From: Oscarella lobularis | Taxonomy: Eukaryota > Porifera > Homoscleromorpha > Homosclerophorida > Oscarellidae | Length of the DNA: 64,000 bases | Assembly: GCF_947507565.1 (NCBI RefSeq) | Contig: NC_089178.1 | Location: 3,596,001 to 3,660,000, forward strand | Direction of reading: 5' to 3' | In this document: positions 1-9,498 of the stretch, piece by piece | Layout of the letters: each line of letters opens with the position of its first letter | Position numbering within the stretch: position 1 is the first letter of the stretch | The notes under the pieces: generated by a model | Told to the model about the DNA's origin: nothing | The model's input: the letters and a program-made list of their open reading frames with translations, nothing else | Database searches by the model: none | Program-made: the position numbers and the translations under genes

Positions 1-790
1 GTGGTGACGTGATGAAGGCGGGAAGAATAAGGGCAAAACGATTCGCGTGGTCGATGAGGAAAAACCTAGGTTAGCAAAGAAATTTATCAAATAGGCGTCC
101 ATCTTCGACGAAACATTGGAATAAGAAAAGGAAGTCACTTTGGGGGAATAGGAATTCACTTTGGAATAAGAGAAGGAAGAAGAAGAATGATCTACGAAAG
201 ATTAGATGGGGAAAAAATGGGAGAACCAAGTTGGGGCAGTGTTGAAAAAATTTGCTACATTCAATGGAAATTTACGGAAGCAACCACGAATGCTCGCCGA
301 CATTGTGAGCGAGTTGAGACGTTTGAGAGGAAGTGTGTCGTCACCCCCCAAAGGCCGAGTGAAATATCGTTTGACTTACGCGTTTCTACCGCCGAAAAAA
401 GAAGGCGTAATCCTCTTTACGCTGTTGGATTGGCAGGCGAGCAATAAGGGGGTGAAGGACATATACAGTCTTGCTGAGAAGCATAAGAAATTATTGACGA
501 AGTACGGGAAAAGTTTGAAGACGAATCGGTTTTCCACTTTCTAAAGCGCAAAAATGTTGAAATGGCATTCAGGAGCCCTTTTACGCGCAAAGAACACGAA
601 AAATATAAGAAAATAATGAAGAACGGTCAGAAGGGCGACCGTTTCAAAAAGTATATCAAGGGTTTCATTGGTTACTGGTGCAAGGAAAAAACTCGAAAAG
701 GCACTGAAGAAACGGAAACAGTTCACGAAAACTTCAGGTAAAGGAAATGCTGCTGAGAAAATTCCCGTGAAACTAATCAACTCATATGCA
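1..790 (+). pseudogene. Degenerate first copy of a tandem basic-protein gene family
   Basis: This stretch aligns with the next two copies but is broken. Near position 70 it has lost a T and gained another nearby relative to copy 2 (1270-1300), which disturbs the frame. The best open part (206-544) carries the shared KYRLTY...LFTLL...DIYSL region, then shifts frame at about 505-520 and ends early. Homology to the copies continues in another frame to about 770 (bases matching the shared LKRKNVEMAFRSP segment). The 5' end lies outside the window, so an upstream start cannot be judged. The same 3' flank follows as in copy 2 (a GGATATAGGATTATGACGTC element). No function is recognised. Confidence 0.55.
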
Positions 791-819
791 TCCAAGTGAA
801 TAAAATTAACCAATCATTG

Positions 820-1030
820 GGATATAGGATTATGACGTCGCAGTTACTGACAGACAGCCGAGACGAGGAAATGAATGAGATGTTTATTTCAGTTGTCAGT
901 GCGGCGATTTTTCTCTTGGGTAAGCCATGCAAAGGAGCGTTTGTGCTGGAAGTGATTCTTGCCTAATTATATAGCGGCTAGAACTCACGGTGCCGCGTCA
1001 GAAAACGTTGGCGCCGTGCGCTGTCGCGAT
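820..1030 (+). repeat. Conserved flank of the tandem gene unit (also about 2087-2295)
   Basis: The intergenic DNA between copies 1 and 2 recurs between copies 2 and 3. It includes GGATATAGGATTATGACGTC, the CAGTTACTGACAGACAGCCG block, and a block around ATTTCAGTTGTCAGTGCGGCG. This shows that whole units of about 1.27 kb, promoter included, were duplicated. The blocks may hold the shared promoter or a 5' exon (ATGGAGACGACTG at 1029 and at about 2293). Confidence 0.6.
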
Positions 1031-1152
1031 GGAGACGACTGTTTTATCAGAAGTCGTTGCTTTCCGGCGAGCGTCTGCAAGTAAAAACGCCGTGCATGCA
1101 TGCATCGACGGGCTAGTTTCTTATGTGTTTCAATAGGCTTTTTGACGGGTGC

Positions 1153-2028
1153 ATGGAGAAAAATCGATCAGATAAGGAGTTGTGTGAAAAAAATGCCGTC
1201 AGATCCGCCGGCGGCGACGTCATGAAGGCGAGAGGAATAAGGGCCAAACGATTCGCGTCGTCGCGAAGGACAAACCTAGGTTTAGCAAAGAAATTATCAA
1301 ATAGGCGTCGATCACATTGGAATAAGAAATCTTGGTTGAATAAGAAGAAAACGAATTCATTTTGGGGTAAGAAAAGGAATCCACTTTCGAATAAGAAAAG
1401 GAAGTCACTTTGGAATAAGAGAAGGATCCGGAAGAAGAAAAATGATCTACCTCTACGAAAGATTAGATGGGGAAAAAAATGGGAGGACCAAGTTGGGGCA
1501 GCGTTGAAAAAATCGCTATATTTGGTGCGAGTTTTACGGAGGCAATCACGAATGCTCGACGACATTGTGAGCGAGTTGAGACGTGTGAGAGGAATTGTGT
1601 CGTCACCCCGTAGAGGCCCAGTGAAATATCGTTTGACTTACTCATTTGTACTGCCGAAAAAAGATTCCCAAGTTCTCTTTACGCTGTTGCATTGGCAGGC
1701 GATCAATAAGGGGGCGAAGGACATATACAGTCTTGCTGACAAGCATAAGAAATTATTGACGAAGCATGGAAAGTTGGAAAACGAATCGGTTTTCCACTTT
1801 CTAAAGCGCAAAAATGTTGAAATGGCATTCAGGAGCCCTTTCACGCGTAAAGTGCACGAAATATATAAGAAGATAACGAAGAAAGGTCGGACGGGCTGGT
1901 TTTTAACGAAGTATTTGAGGAAATCAGACGCAAAGTATAAACTTCGAAATGCACTGAAGAAACTGAACCAGTACACGAAAACCAGATATCATCAGGTAAA
2001 GAAAATGCTGCTGAGAAAATTTCCGTGA
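1153..2028 (+). CDS. Lys/Arg-rich protein of unknown function, tandem copy 2
   Basis: I do not recognise this family. The frame encodes about 291 residues, extremely rich in Lys and Arg. The N-terminal third is low-complexity (repeated NKKxxxxW-type elements). The C-terminal part, from about nt 1620, is shared with copies 1 and 3 (KYRLTYSFVLPKKDSQVLF, then YSLADKHKKLLTKHGKL, then LKRKNVEMAFRSPF). I chose the ATG at 1153 because copies 2 and 3 both have it in the same context (M[E/G]KN[R/Q]S); an in-frame ATG also lies at 1123, and an upstream spliced exon is possible. AATAAA follows at about 2058. The charge suggests nucleic-acid binding, but that is only inference. Confidence 0.55.
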   Translation: MEKNRSDKELCEKNAVRSAGGDVMKARGIRAKRFASSRRTNLGLAKKLSNRRRSHWNKKSWLNKKKTNSFWGKKRNPLSNKKRKSLWNKRRIRKKKNDLPLRKIRWGKKWEDQVGAALKKSLYLVRVLRRQSRMLDDIVSELRRVRGIVSSPRRGPVKYRLTYSFVLPKKDSQVLFTLLHWQAINKGAKDIYSLADKHKKLLTKHGKLENESVFHFLKRKNVEMAFRSPFTRKVHEIYKKITKKGRTGWFLTKYLRKSDAKYKLRNALKKLNQYTKTRYHQVKKMLLRKFP

Positions 2029-2411
2029 CACTAATAAACTGATATGCATCCAAGTGAATAAAATTAACCAATCATTGGCATTGGGATATAGGATTATGAC
2101 GTCACAGTTACTGACAGACAGCCGAGCCGCGGGGAAATGAATCAGATCTTTATTTCAGTTGTCAGTGCGGCGATTTTTCTCTTGGGTAAGCCATGCAAAA
2201 GAGTGTTTGTGTGGCAATTAATTAAGTGATCCTTTTTTTAGCGGCTACAACTCATGGTGTGTCAGAAAACGTTGGCGCCGTGCGCTGTCGCGATGGAGAC
2301 GACTGTTTTATCAGAAGTCGTTGTTTTCCGGCGAGCGTCTGCAAGTAAAAACGCCGTGCATGCATGCGTCGACTCGCTTCTTATCGTTTCGATAGGCTTT
2401 TTGACGTGTGC

Positions 2412-3665
2412 ATGGGGAAAAATCAATCTAAGGAGCTGTGTGAAAAAAATGCCGTCAACGCCGCCGCCGCCGGCGACGTGATGAAGGCGGGAGGAATAAG
2501 GCCAAAACGATTCGTTTCGTCGCGGATGAAATTACTTTTAGCAAAGAAGTTCAATGGGAGTCAATCTTTGAAGAAACACAAGCATAAAGGAAAAAATCAA
2601 AACGCTAGTTCGCTGCGGACAAGAACGAGACAATTTCGAAAGAAACTTGCTGTTGGGGCGTTGAGAAATAGAATAAAGACAACGAATAAGCGACCAAACT
2701 TTCCGAAAGGGAAAATAAGAGAATGGCGGAGAAAAGGGAAGCATAACAATCGACCAAAGATAAAGAAACAAGAGCGTAAAGGAAAAAATCAAAAGGCTAG
2801 TTTGCTGCGGACAAGAACGAGACAATTTCGAAAGAAACTTGCTGTCGGGGCGTTGAGAAATAGAAAGAAGAAAACGAATGAGCGACGAAACTTTCCGAAA
2901 GTGAAAATAACAGGATGGCTGACAAAATGGAAGCGTAATAACAATCGACCAAAGATAAAGAAACATGAGCGTAAAGGAAAAAATCAAAAGGCTAGTTTGC
3001 TGCGGACAAGAACGAGACAGTTTCGAAAGACACTTGCAAATAAGCGATTTTCTTGGTGGAGAAAAGGGAAGCGTAATAACAATCGACCAAAGATAAAGAA
3101 ACAAAAAATGACATCTGATGAAAAATGGAAGGGCCAACTTGCGGCAGCGTTGAAAAAAACGCTGCATTCGAATCAATTTTTACGGAAGCAATCAAACGCG
3201 CTCGACAGCACACTGAGGAAGTTGATACATGTGAGGAAAGGGATATCGCCCCGCCGCCCGAGGCTCAAATATCGTTTGACTTACTCATTTGTACTGCCGA
3301 AAAAAGATTCCCAAGTTCTCTTTACGCTGTTGCATTGGCAGGCGATCAATAAGGGGGCGAAGGACATATACAGTCTTGCTGACAAGCATAAGAAATTATT
3401 GACGAAGCATGGAAAGTTGGAAAACGAATCGGTTTTCCACTTTCTAAAGCGCAAAAATGTTGAAATGGCATTCAGGAGCCCTTTCACGCGTAAAGTGCAC
3501 GAAATATATAAGAAGATAACAAAGAAAGGTCGGACGGGCTGGTTTTTAACGAAGTATTTGAGGAAATCAGGCGCAAAGTATAAACTTCAAAAGGCACTGA
3601 GGAAACTGAACCAGTACACGAAAACCAGATATTATCAGGTAAAGAAAATGCTGCTGAGAAAATGA
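2412..3665 (+). CDS. Lys/Arg-rich protein of unknown function, tandem copy 3 with internal repeats
   Basis: About 417 residues, sharing the start context and the entire C-terminal region with copy 2; the two are almost identical in DNA over roughly 1620-2030 and 3270-3665. The N-terminal half has expanded by internal duplication. A unit of about 64-66 residues containing RTRTRQFRKKLAVGALRNR occurs at about nt 2590, 2780 and 2980, the last shortened. The protein is strongly basic with no signal peptide or membrane segment. The uneven divergence (identical 3' ends, variable 5' halves) suggests recent duplication or gene conversion. AATAAA is present at about 3701. An in-frame ATG at 2364 is an alternative start. 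Function unknown. Confidence 0.55.
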   Translation: MGKNQSKELCEKNAVNAAAAGDVMKAGGIRPKRFVSSRMKLLLAKKFNGSQSLKKHKHKGKNQNASSLRTRTRQFRKKLAVGALRNRIKTTNKRPNFPKGKIREWRRKGKHNNRPKIKKQERKGKNQKASLLRTRTRQFRKKLAVGALRNRKKKTNERRNFPKVKITGWLTKWKRNNNRPKIKKHERKGKNQKASLLRTRTRQFRKTLANKRFSWWRKGKRNNNRPKIKKQKMTSDEKWKGQLAAALKKTLHSNQFLRKQSNALDSTLRKLIHVRKGISPRRPRLKYRLTYSFVLPKKDSQVLFTLLHWQAINKGAKDIYSLADKHKKLLTKHGKLENESVFHFLKRKNVEMAFRSPFTRKVHEIYKKITKKGRTGWFLTKYLRKSGAKYKLQKALRKLNQYTKTRYYQVKKMLLRK

Positions 3666-3751
3666 AGCTACAACTGTAGTAATAAATATGCATCACGTGA
3701 ATAAAGATTTTTCATGACGTCACAACAAGGAAAAGGTAATAATAATTATAA

Positions 3752-4216
3752 TTAATTTTTTTCTTTTTCGACATCTAGGTGAGAATAGTACGTTTGTTCT
3801 AAACGCGATAGCTGTGCAATCATATCGTCTCGAAGTGCAGCGACTTTGCCCGTCGTCTCGTCTTCAATTTTTTCGATTTCGGCTCGTCGTTTGGCGATCG
3901 ATTCGTTCAACGAAGGAAAATCGTTCAGAACGAGATATTCCTTCAGATCGGCGACGAGTCGTAGGAGAGATTCGCCTGCACGCAGCATGTTTGCTGCTCG
4001 AACCGACATTTCGTACTCGTTCTGCGCTGCGTGCGTCAAATCGAGAACGCGACTCTCTTCTTCCATTTGCGACGATTTTACGATCTCGCTCAAGTTCTCC
4101 ACCATCGATTTTACGCCATCTTTTAGCTTCTTTTGAAATGCCTTTAGCTGGTTTCCTTTTACGGACGTCGAGGCCGCTGCTGCAGCCGTCGACGTTCTTC
4201 CTCCTCCAGCTTGCAT
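3752..4216 (-). CDS. MED22: Mediator complex subunit 22 (Surfeit-5)
   Basis: Intronless, 154 residues. MED22 is a head-module subunit of Mediator, the nuclear bridge between activators and RNA polymerase II. The sequence follows the human protein closely: a KKLKDGVKSMVENLSEIVK helix, then NEYEMSVRAANMLRAGESLL, then VADLKEYLVLNDFPSLNE, then a C-terminal coiled helix ending LEQTYYSHLDVEKEKN. It lacks the longer C-terminal tail of human isoform b. The start is the ATG at 4214-4216, before a short Gly/Ala-rich leader. It is head to head with RPL7A, the start codons being only 52 bp apart, so the two must share promoter DNA. Confidence 0.93.
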   Translation of the reverse strand: MQAGGGRTSTAAAAASTSVKGNQLKAFQKKLKDGVKSMVENLSEIVKSSQMEEESRVLDLTHAAQNEYEMSVRAANMLRAGESLLRLVADLKEYLVLNDFPSLNESIAKRRAEIEKIEDETTGKVAALRDDMIAQLSRLEQTYYSHLDVEKEKN

Positions 4217-4268
4217 CTCACGTGACGATTACTCGCACTTTGCGCTTGCGTCGACTGAACGAGAGATC
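4217..4268. promoter_or_regulatory. Bidirectional promoter between MED22 and RPL7A
   Basis: Only 52 bp separate the start codons of two divergent genes. The gap contains CACGTGACG just upstream of MED22 and no TATA box. In vertebrates the same pair (Surf-5/Surf-3) is also divergently transcribed from a short shared region. Confidence 0.6.
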
Positions 4269-5306
4269 ATGGTAAGAACGGAATCCTTCTCTAGCTCCTC
4301 AATCCGTTCGCCTTCGATCGTCTCGTTACACGAAAACGATCCCTGTAACTGCATTCTTTCGTTTTTCAGCCGAAAGAACGGAAAACGAAGACGGGCAAGA
4401 AGTTCGCTCCGGCGCCCTACACGACTCCTAAAGCGAAAACAGCGCAGAGCGCGGTGAACCCGCTCATCGAGAAGAGACCGCGAAACTTTGGAATCGGTAC
4501 GAACACGAAGAAAAGAAAAGAAAGGCGTAGAAAGTCGTTTTTTCTTTAGGAAACGCGATCCAACCGAAACGCGACTTGAGTCGTTTCGTCAAATGGCCTC
4601 GCTACATTCGCATTCAACGTCAAAAATCCGTTCTTCTGAAGCGACTCAAAGTGCCGCCGTCCATAAATCAATTCAGCCAGACAATCGATAGACAAACGGG
4701 TACGAAAAAAAAACGAAGAAGAAGAAGACGAATTTAATTTTTTGGTTTTAGCGTCGAAATTTTTTGCTCTCGCGCACAAGTATCGACCTGAGACGAAAGC
4801 GCAGAAGAAGGAGCGACTGAAGGCGGCTGGCGTAAAGAAGGCGGAGGGAAAAGACGCGTCACCCGGAAGCAAGCCAATCTATTTGAAATATGGAATCAAT
4901 CATATTACGTCGCTTGTGGAAAGTAAGAAGGCTCAATTGGTTGTAATTGCTCATGACGTAGATCCCATCGAAGTAAGAAAAGAAATTATTTTAATTAATT
5001 AATTAATTGAAGTTGTCACGTGTGTGTTTAGATTGTTGTTTGGCTTCCGGCTTTGTGTCGAAAAATGAACGTTCCTTATTGTATTGTCAAAGGAAAGGCC
5101 AGGTATAGATTATTTATTTATTTATTTATTGAGAGAGATATCATATGTGGGATTTAGGCTTGGTAAACTCGTTCACAAGAAGACTGCTACAGCTGTTGCT
5201 TTTACGGCTACGAGACCGGAAGATCGAAATAGTCTCAATACGCTAATTGATGCTGTGAAAACGAACTATTTGGACCGCTATGATGAGGTAATAATCATAA
5301 TAATAT

Positions 5307-5337
<31 letters not shown>

Positions 5338-5445
5338 TTTTTTTAGATTAAGAAACATTGGGGTGGTGGCGTCATGGGAGCAAAGACGCAAGCTCGTCTT
5401 TCGCGTTTGGAGAAAATCAAAATGAGAGAAGCTCTTCAAAAGTGA
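4269..5445 (+). CDS. RPL7A: 60S ribosomal protein L7a (eL8, Surfeit-3)
   Basis: Seven exons give a complete eL8 protein of the large ribosomal subunit. Exon 1 is only the ATG followed by GTAAGA, the same arrangement as in the human gene. Exon 2 (from 4370) encodes [12 protein letters not shown]...[15 protein letters not shown]; exon 3 ends in SQTIDRQT; exon 4 has [18 protein letters not shown] and [16 protein letters not shown]; later exons give [19 protein letters not shown] and KHWGGGVMG. Splicing maintains the frame throughout to the TGA at 5443-5445. Vertebrate RPL7A introns host C/D snoRNAs; I found no C/D box pair in these short introns. Two introns contain ATTT runs and one contains an ATTA run. 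Confidence 0.96.
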
Positions 5446-5615
5446 ACAACTGTGTGTACTGAGACATTTTTTTGGGGGTGTCGACGTACAGAATTTACTG
5501 ACAACAACAACAAAAGATAAAAATACACACGTGACTGTTGTTATTTTTTCATTTTTTTTCAGGTAAGATAGATGACAACACAAGGTAAAAATACACGTGA
5601 CTGTTGATCTTTTTT

Positions 5616-7868
5616 TCATTTTTCAGCCGCGTTCAAAATGGGAGGTAGGAATTTCGTGTAGAATTCTGCGATTTCTCTGTGGCCCAAATCGGAGGGATGC
5701 GTTCCTCCCACGGTTGGATTCACCAAAGGACGTGCGGCGAATAGGTCGTCTCCTTTGACGTAGTGTAAGTTGTCGATTCCATCCGCTTTTAGATTCTCAT
5801 AGGCTTTTTGCAGTGCCACTCGTTTTGCTTCTTGGATCTTGTAAGTTCCCGTTTTGAGCCACGAGTCCCCGTACGTTGATCCTTCTGCAAGAACAATAGG
5901 CGTCGTTTCGTGCGATTGGCGAATGAATTTGACGAGGGGTTCTGCGCGCTGAGCAACCTCTTCTCCATTGAGATTCGGATTGCAGTCAATGACGAACATA
6001 GCAGCGTCAATTCGAACGAGAAACTTTGCCACGTCCAACTCCATTTTTCCATTACCAGCGAACCCCAAATTTATGACGTCACGACCGAGATTTCGTCCAA
6101 TGACGTTGGTAAACGTGGATCCAGCTCGTGCGACGGCTCCCGCTTGAGTTATGCTTGTTCCATACCATACAATAGGTTGAGAGGCATCATCTGTCGAAGA
6201 TCTCCTAATGAAGGAAGAACTAGGGATTCCAATTGACGCGTTGACTATTGTCGCTCGCATTGGGAAGTAGAGACGATACTTCCGGCTTTCTACCGGCCCT
6301 ATATCCTCTATGAGCCAACCAGATGACGAAATGAAACCGTTAGTGAGCGGCGCTACCGTGGCAACGAATCGCCACGTGCTCACGTTTACGTCATAGGTGA
6401 ATAAATCGCAGCCAGATGTGCCGGTGAGTGGCATGTGCCAGAGGGATTCAGCTGGGGAAGAGAGACTATAGTTCAAGTAGAAACCGGTTGCGTTGCTATC
6501 GAATTCAACAAAGAGGCCCGTAGACATGAGACCATAAGACCAGACTGGGTCTCGAACGACGCCTTTTGCGTCGGATGGAAGACGATTGTAAGGAATTGGG
6601 GTATTGGAAAAGCCACGCCCCCGAATCCCAAGATCAATGACGTCAGTAAAGGTCAGATTCAAAGTCGAATAATTGCGTAGAAACGACGAAATGGGGGCCC
6701 GAGGAGAACCATCTTGTTTGTTGAGTTCCTTTGCTGATATATAGATTTCATCATTGTTTTTGATCACGTGACGGGTTGGTTTGATTATCGTTGGAAGAAA
6801 TTTCTTGTAATAATCGGCCATATCATACATTCCGAGGTCTGTAGGATGAGTGCCAGCCACTGTCGGATTAACATAATCGGTATTAATATGTAGAAGATTG
6901 TCGCCGTAAACATAATGGAGATTAGCATCTCCTTGGTAACGGAGAAGTTGGTATGCAGTATGTAATTTCTTTCGACGATCTTCTTGCAAATTGGCTACAT
7001 TTGGTGAAATCCATGCTTCTCCATAGGAAGTTCCCTCGGCGAGAACTATAGGAATATGTGGGTATGTTTCCCGTATGTATTTAACGAGTGGAACTGTTCT
7101 TTCTTGGACCATAGATGCGTTCATGTTGGGCAGACAGTCGATGACAAATGCGTCCACATTGTCGATTTTACGCAGGAATTGCGCAACGCTTATCTCCATG
7201 ACACCGTTTCCGGAAAATCCAAAATTGTAAATCTCGTAATCCAATTCGCGGCTTAAAATATTCGTGAACGCTTGACCCGGTCGCGATGCCACGGCCCCTT
7301 GGGCAATACTCGTTCCATACCAGACGACAATTGGCTTGGAGGTCGTGGGTCGAGATTGAAGAAATTTGCCTCGAGACACACCCACATCCATATCAATAAT
7401 ACCGTTATAGAGAGGTAAATGAAGTCGATATTGAGATGTTCCTTGGGGAAGGTCTGATGCGATGATTTCCGTGTTTATTTTGGGATAGCCGGCGATTTCG
7501 TGCGTCGTGCCGACCCAGCGCCACGCCTTCGCATCGTTGTCATAGCGATAGAGATCGGAACCGGAAACGCCAGTCGACGGAAAATGATACATTTCCGTTT
7601 CGGAGGAGAGAAGCGTGAAATTGAGCATTATCGTTGGAGAATCGGTCACAAATTCGACGTAGAATCCGGCCGTGTCCTGAGCGAGAATCCATATGGCGTC
7701 GCGTACGATTGATTCGGCCTCCGACGGAAGACGACTAAACCAGCCGGTTTTATCTGGAAACGCCCATCCTCGAACTCCTAATGTGCGAATGCTCGTGTAG
7801 TCGTAATCGGCCGTCGAGAGAGACGACGAGAAAGGTAGGAGAAGGCAAAGAAAAGACAAAGTAGCCAT
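5616..7868 (-). CDS. Secreted tandem GxDLY/SGNH (GDSL-like) hydrolase
   Basis: A single intronless frame of about 750 residues. The start is the ATG at 7866-7868 (MATLSFLCLLLPFSSSLS), a clear signal peptide, so the protein is secreted. It has two homologous halves (about residues 20-375 and 395-750). Each has a beta-rich N-terminal part with a G-x-DLY-type motif (GSDLYRYD; GCDLFTYD) and then an SGNH hydrolase domain: WYGTSIAQG / WYGTSITQAG (nucleophile Ser block), NFGFSGNG / NLGFAGNG (oxyanion Gly and Asn blocks), and GTHPTDLG / GTHPSDLG (catalytic His block). This pairing matches the families described as 'GxDLY' and 'GDSL_3', common in bacteria, whose substrates are probably carbohydrate or lipid esters. 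The lack of introns among intron-rich neighbours suggests lateral transfer. Substrate unknown. Confidence 0.85.
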   Translation of the reverse strand: MATLSFLCLLLPFSSSLSTADYDYTSIRTLGVRGWAFPDKTGWFSRLPSEAESIVRDAIWILAQDTAGFYVEFVTDSPTIMLNFTLLSSETEMYHFPSTGVSGSDLYRYDNDAKAWRWVGTTHEIAGYPKINTEIIASDLPQGTSQYRLHLPLYNGIIDMDVGVSRGKFLQSRPTTSKPIVVWYGTSIAQGAVASRPGQAFTNILSRELDYEIYNFGFSGNGVMEISVAQFLRKIDNVDAFVIDCLPNMNASMVQERTVPLVKYIRETYPHIPIVLAEGTSYGEAWISPNVANLQEDRRKKLHTAYQLLRYQGDANLHYVYGDNLLHINTDYVNPTVAGTHPTDLGMYDMADYYKKFLPTIIKPTRHVIKNNDEIYISAKELNKQDGSPRAPISSFLRNYSTLNLTFTDVIDLGIRGRGFSNTPIPYNRLPSDAKGVVRDPVWSYGLMSTGLFVEFDSNATGFYLNYSLSSPAESLWHMPLTGTSGCDLFTYDVNVSTWRFVATVAPLTNGFISSSGWLIEDIGPVESRKYRLYFPMRATIVNASIGIPSSSFIRRSSTDDASQPIVWYGTSITQAGAVARAGSTFTNVIGRNLGRDVINLGFAGNGKMELDVAKFLVRIDAAMFVIDCNPNLNGEEVAQRAEPLVKFIRQSHETTPIVLAEGSTYGDSWLKTGTYKIQEAKRVALQKAYENLKADGIDNLHYVKGDDLFAARPLVNPTVGGTHPSDLGHREIAEFYTKFLPPILNAAEK

Positions 7869-7957
7869 CAAGTGTAACGCACGCTAAAAGATCGCGCTTG
7901 GAATTTCTTTTCTTTTTTGTCTGTAGCGTACCTCTTCGCCTTCTTCATCCTTGATCT
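7869..7957. promoter_or_regulatory. Divergent promoter of the SGNH hydrolase and the At5g58100-like gene
   Basis: An 89-bp gap between two divergent start codons, containing pyrimidine runs (TTTTCTTTTTTGTC) and no TATA box. Any core promoter elements must be shared or overlap the 5' coding ends. Confidence 0.4.
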
Positions 7958-9467
7958 ATGAGTTTGGAGAGTATTTATCTTTTTTGTGTTCTCGGAGGCT
8001 TGGCTAGTGCGACGGTCGCGCGTTCGCCCGAAATCTTGCAGAATCTCATCGTCGAACCGGTCTCAATCAAAATTCCCGTGAACATTCTCTTTCTCGGCTT
8101 TCATCGCGAAACCGATTTTCGCCTCAGCCGCGACACGCTGGCGATTTGGCTCGAACACGTGGAAGAGCACGTGGTCCCTACCACTTCATCCTCAGTCTTT
8201 TACGACTTTCAAATTCGCGTAATCGAAACGGATAAGCTCGTCGATTCGGCCGTCGAAGCAGCTCTAAAGACTTTTATGAGAAGAGAGTCGATTGTCAATA
8301 CATCGATGTATCAGGTTGATGCCGATCGAATGGGATCGGTTTTTGAAAGTTTACTTCACGCTATTGGGTCGAATGATGTCTATACGTTGATTGTAATGAA
8401 TCCAGATAAATCATTTTTATCGTCTGGGAAACCATATGGCTACAGGTAAGGAAAAATATTTTAATTAATAGAATCTTATATGATTTTTTTAGAACGGGGT
8501 TTTCGCATGAAGAGATTTTGTATTTGCACAATCAGTACAAGGCAGGCAAACAGTCGTTGAATCTATCTGAAAAAAGTGAGGAAAATTATCCGAGTGATCA
8601 CGATTTGGATCACGAAGCCGAGTCAATCAAAGATCATAGCGAAAAGTTAATATTAGGACGACCCTAATAATAATAATTATTTATTTTTTTCTTAGTCTTG
8701 TAGCAGCCATTGATTTCATTGACGTCAAGAAAAAATCGGAAGAGTGGGCAAGCGCCTTTCTTATTCAAAATCGAGAATTAATAAATCAGAGAGAAAAGGC
8801 TCTCAAAAAGAGGTAGGAAGGAGAAAAAGGTCACTCCCCAATACAATTTTATTGATTTAGTGACAAAGAATGCGATAAACCCGAGACGATCGTCATTAAA
8901 GACGCTCTAGATAAATTGAGTGGTCCAATGAAGGATGAGGATCACGTTCGAGGTCATCAGATCAATATGGAAGTGATGGATGACGCAGGGGCGGTAAGTG
9001 CATGGGCGGGAAAAGAGGGAAGGGTGCGAATGTTTTTGTGGAAGTTAGGCAAGATGCACGATGTCGCCTAATTGTCTGTGTTGTCTTTGTTTTCGTTTTA
9101 TATGCACAGCTGTCTCGTCACATTCTTCGGTCTGGACTGCCCGAAGATAGGAAGTATCTTCGAGCCGTTTTTCAATTGGGTTCGTATAGGAAAAGAGTCG
9201 CTTAGACGTCTTTGTACACTTTCGATCTAGGACCGGATTTTGTTCATGCTAATTGTCTTGTGGACGCGTGGATTGGTCGAGGAAGGTAAGGCAGGCGTCT
9301 TTGCGGCGGGCGGGTGCATGGCTATACTTCCTCAGGTCTTCCTGTCGCGCCCATTCGTTCGTTTTTTTAGATACGCTTGGTTGGATGTTAGTGCGGGGCC
9401 CTTTTCTTGGGGTCCTTCTCGCGTTAGCGGCTCCCCCAATCGTTTTTCGCTTAATAAACGACGCAAT

Positions 9468-9498
<31 letters not shown>

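Noticed and set aside
4272-5346. Intronic snoRNAs in RPL7A, as in vertebrates
   Set aside because: The introns are short and I found no paired C (RTGATGA) and D (CTGA) boxes.
7869-7871. TTG as start codon of the SGNH gene, and TTG at 40721 for INPP5E
   Set aside because: Non-ATG starts are not needed; an ATG follows at 7868 and at 40709.
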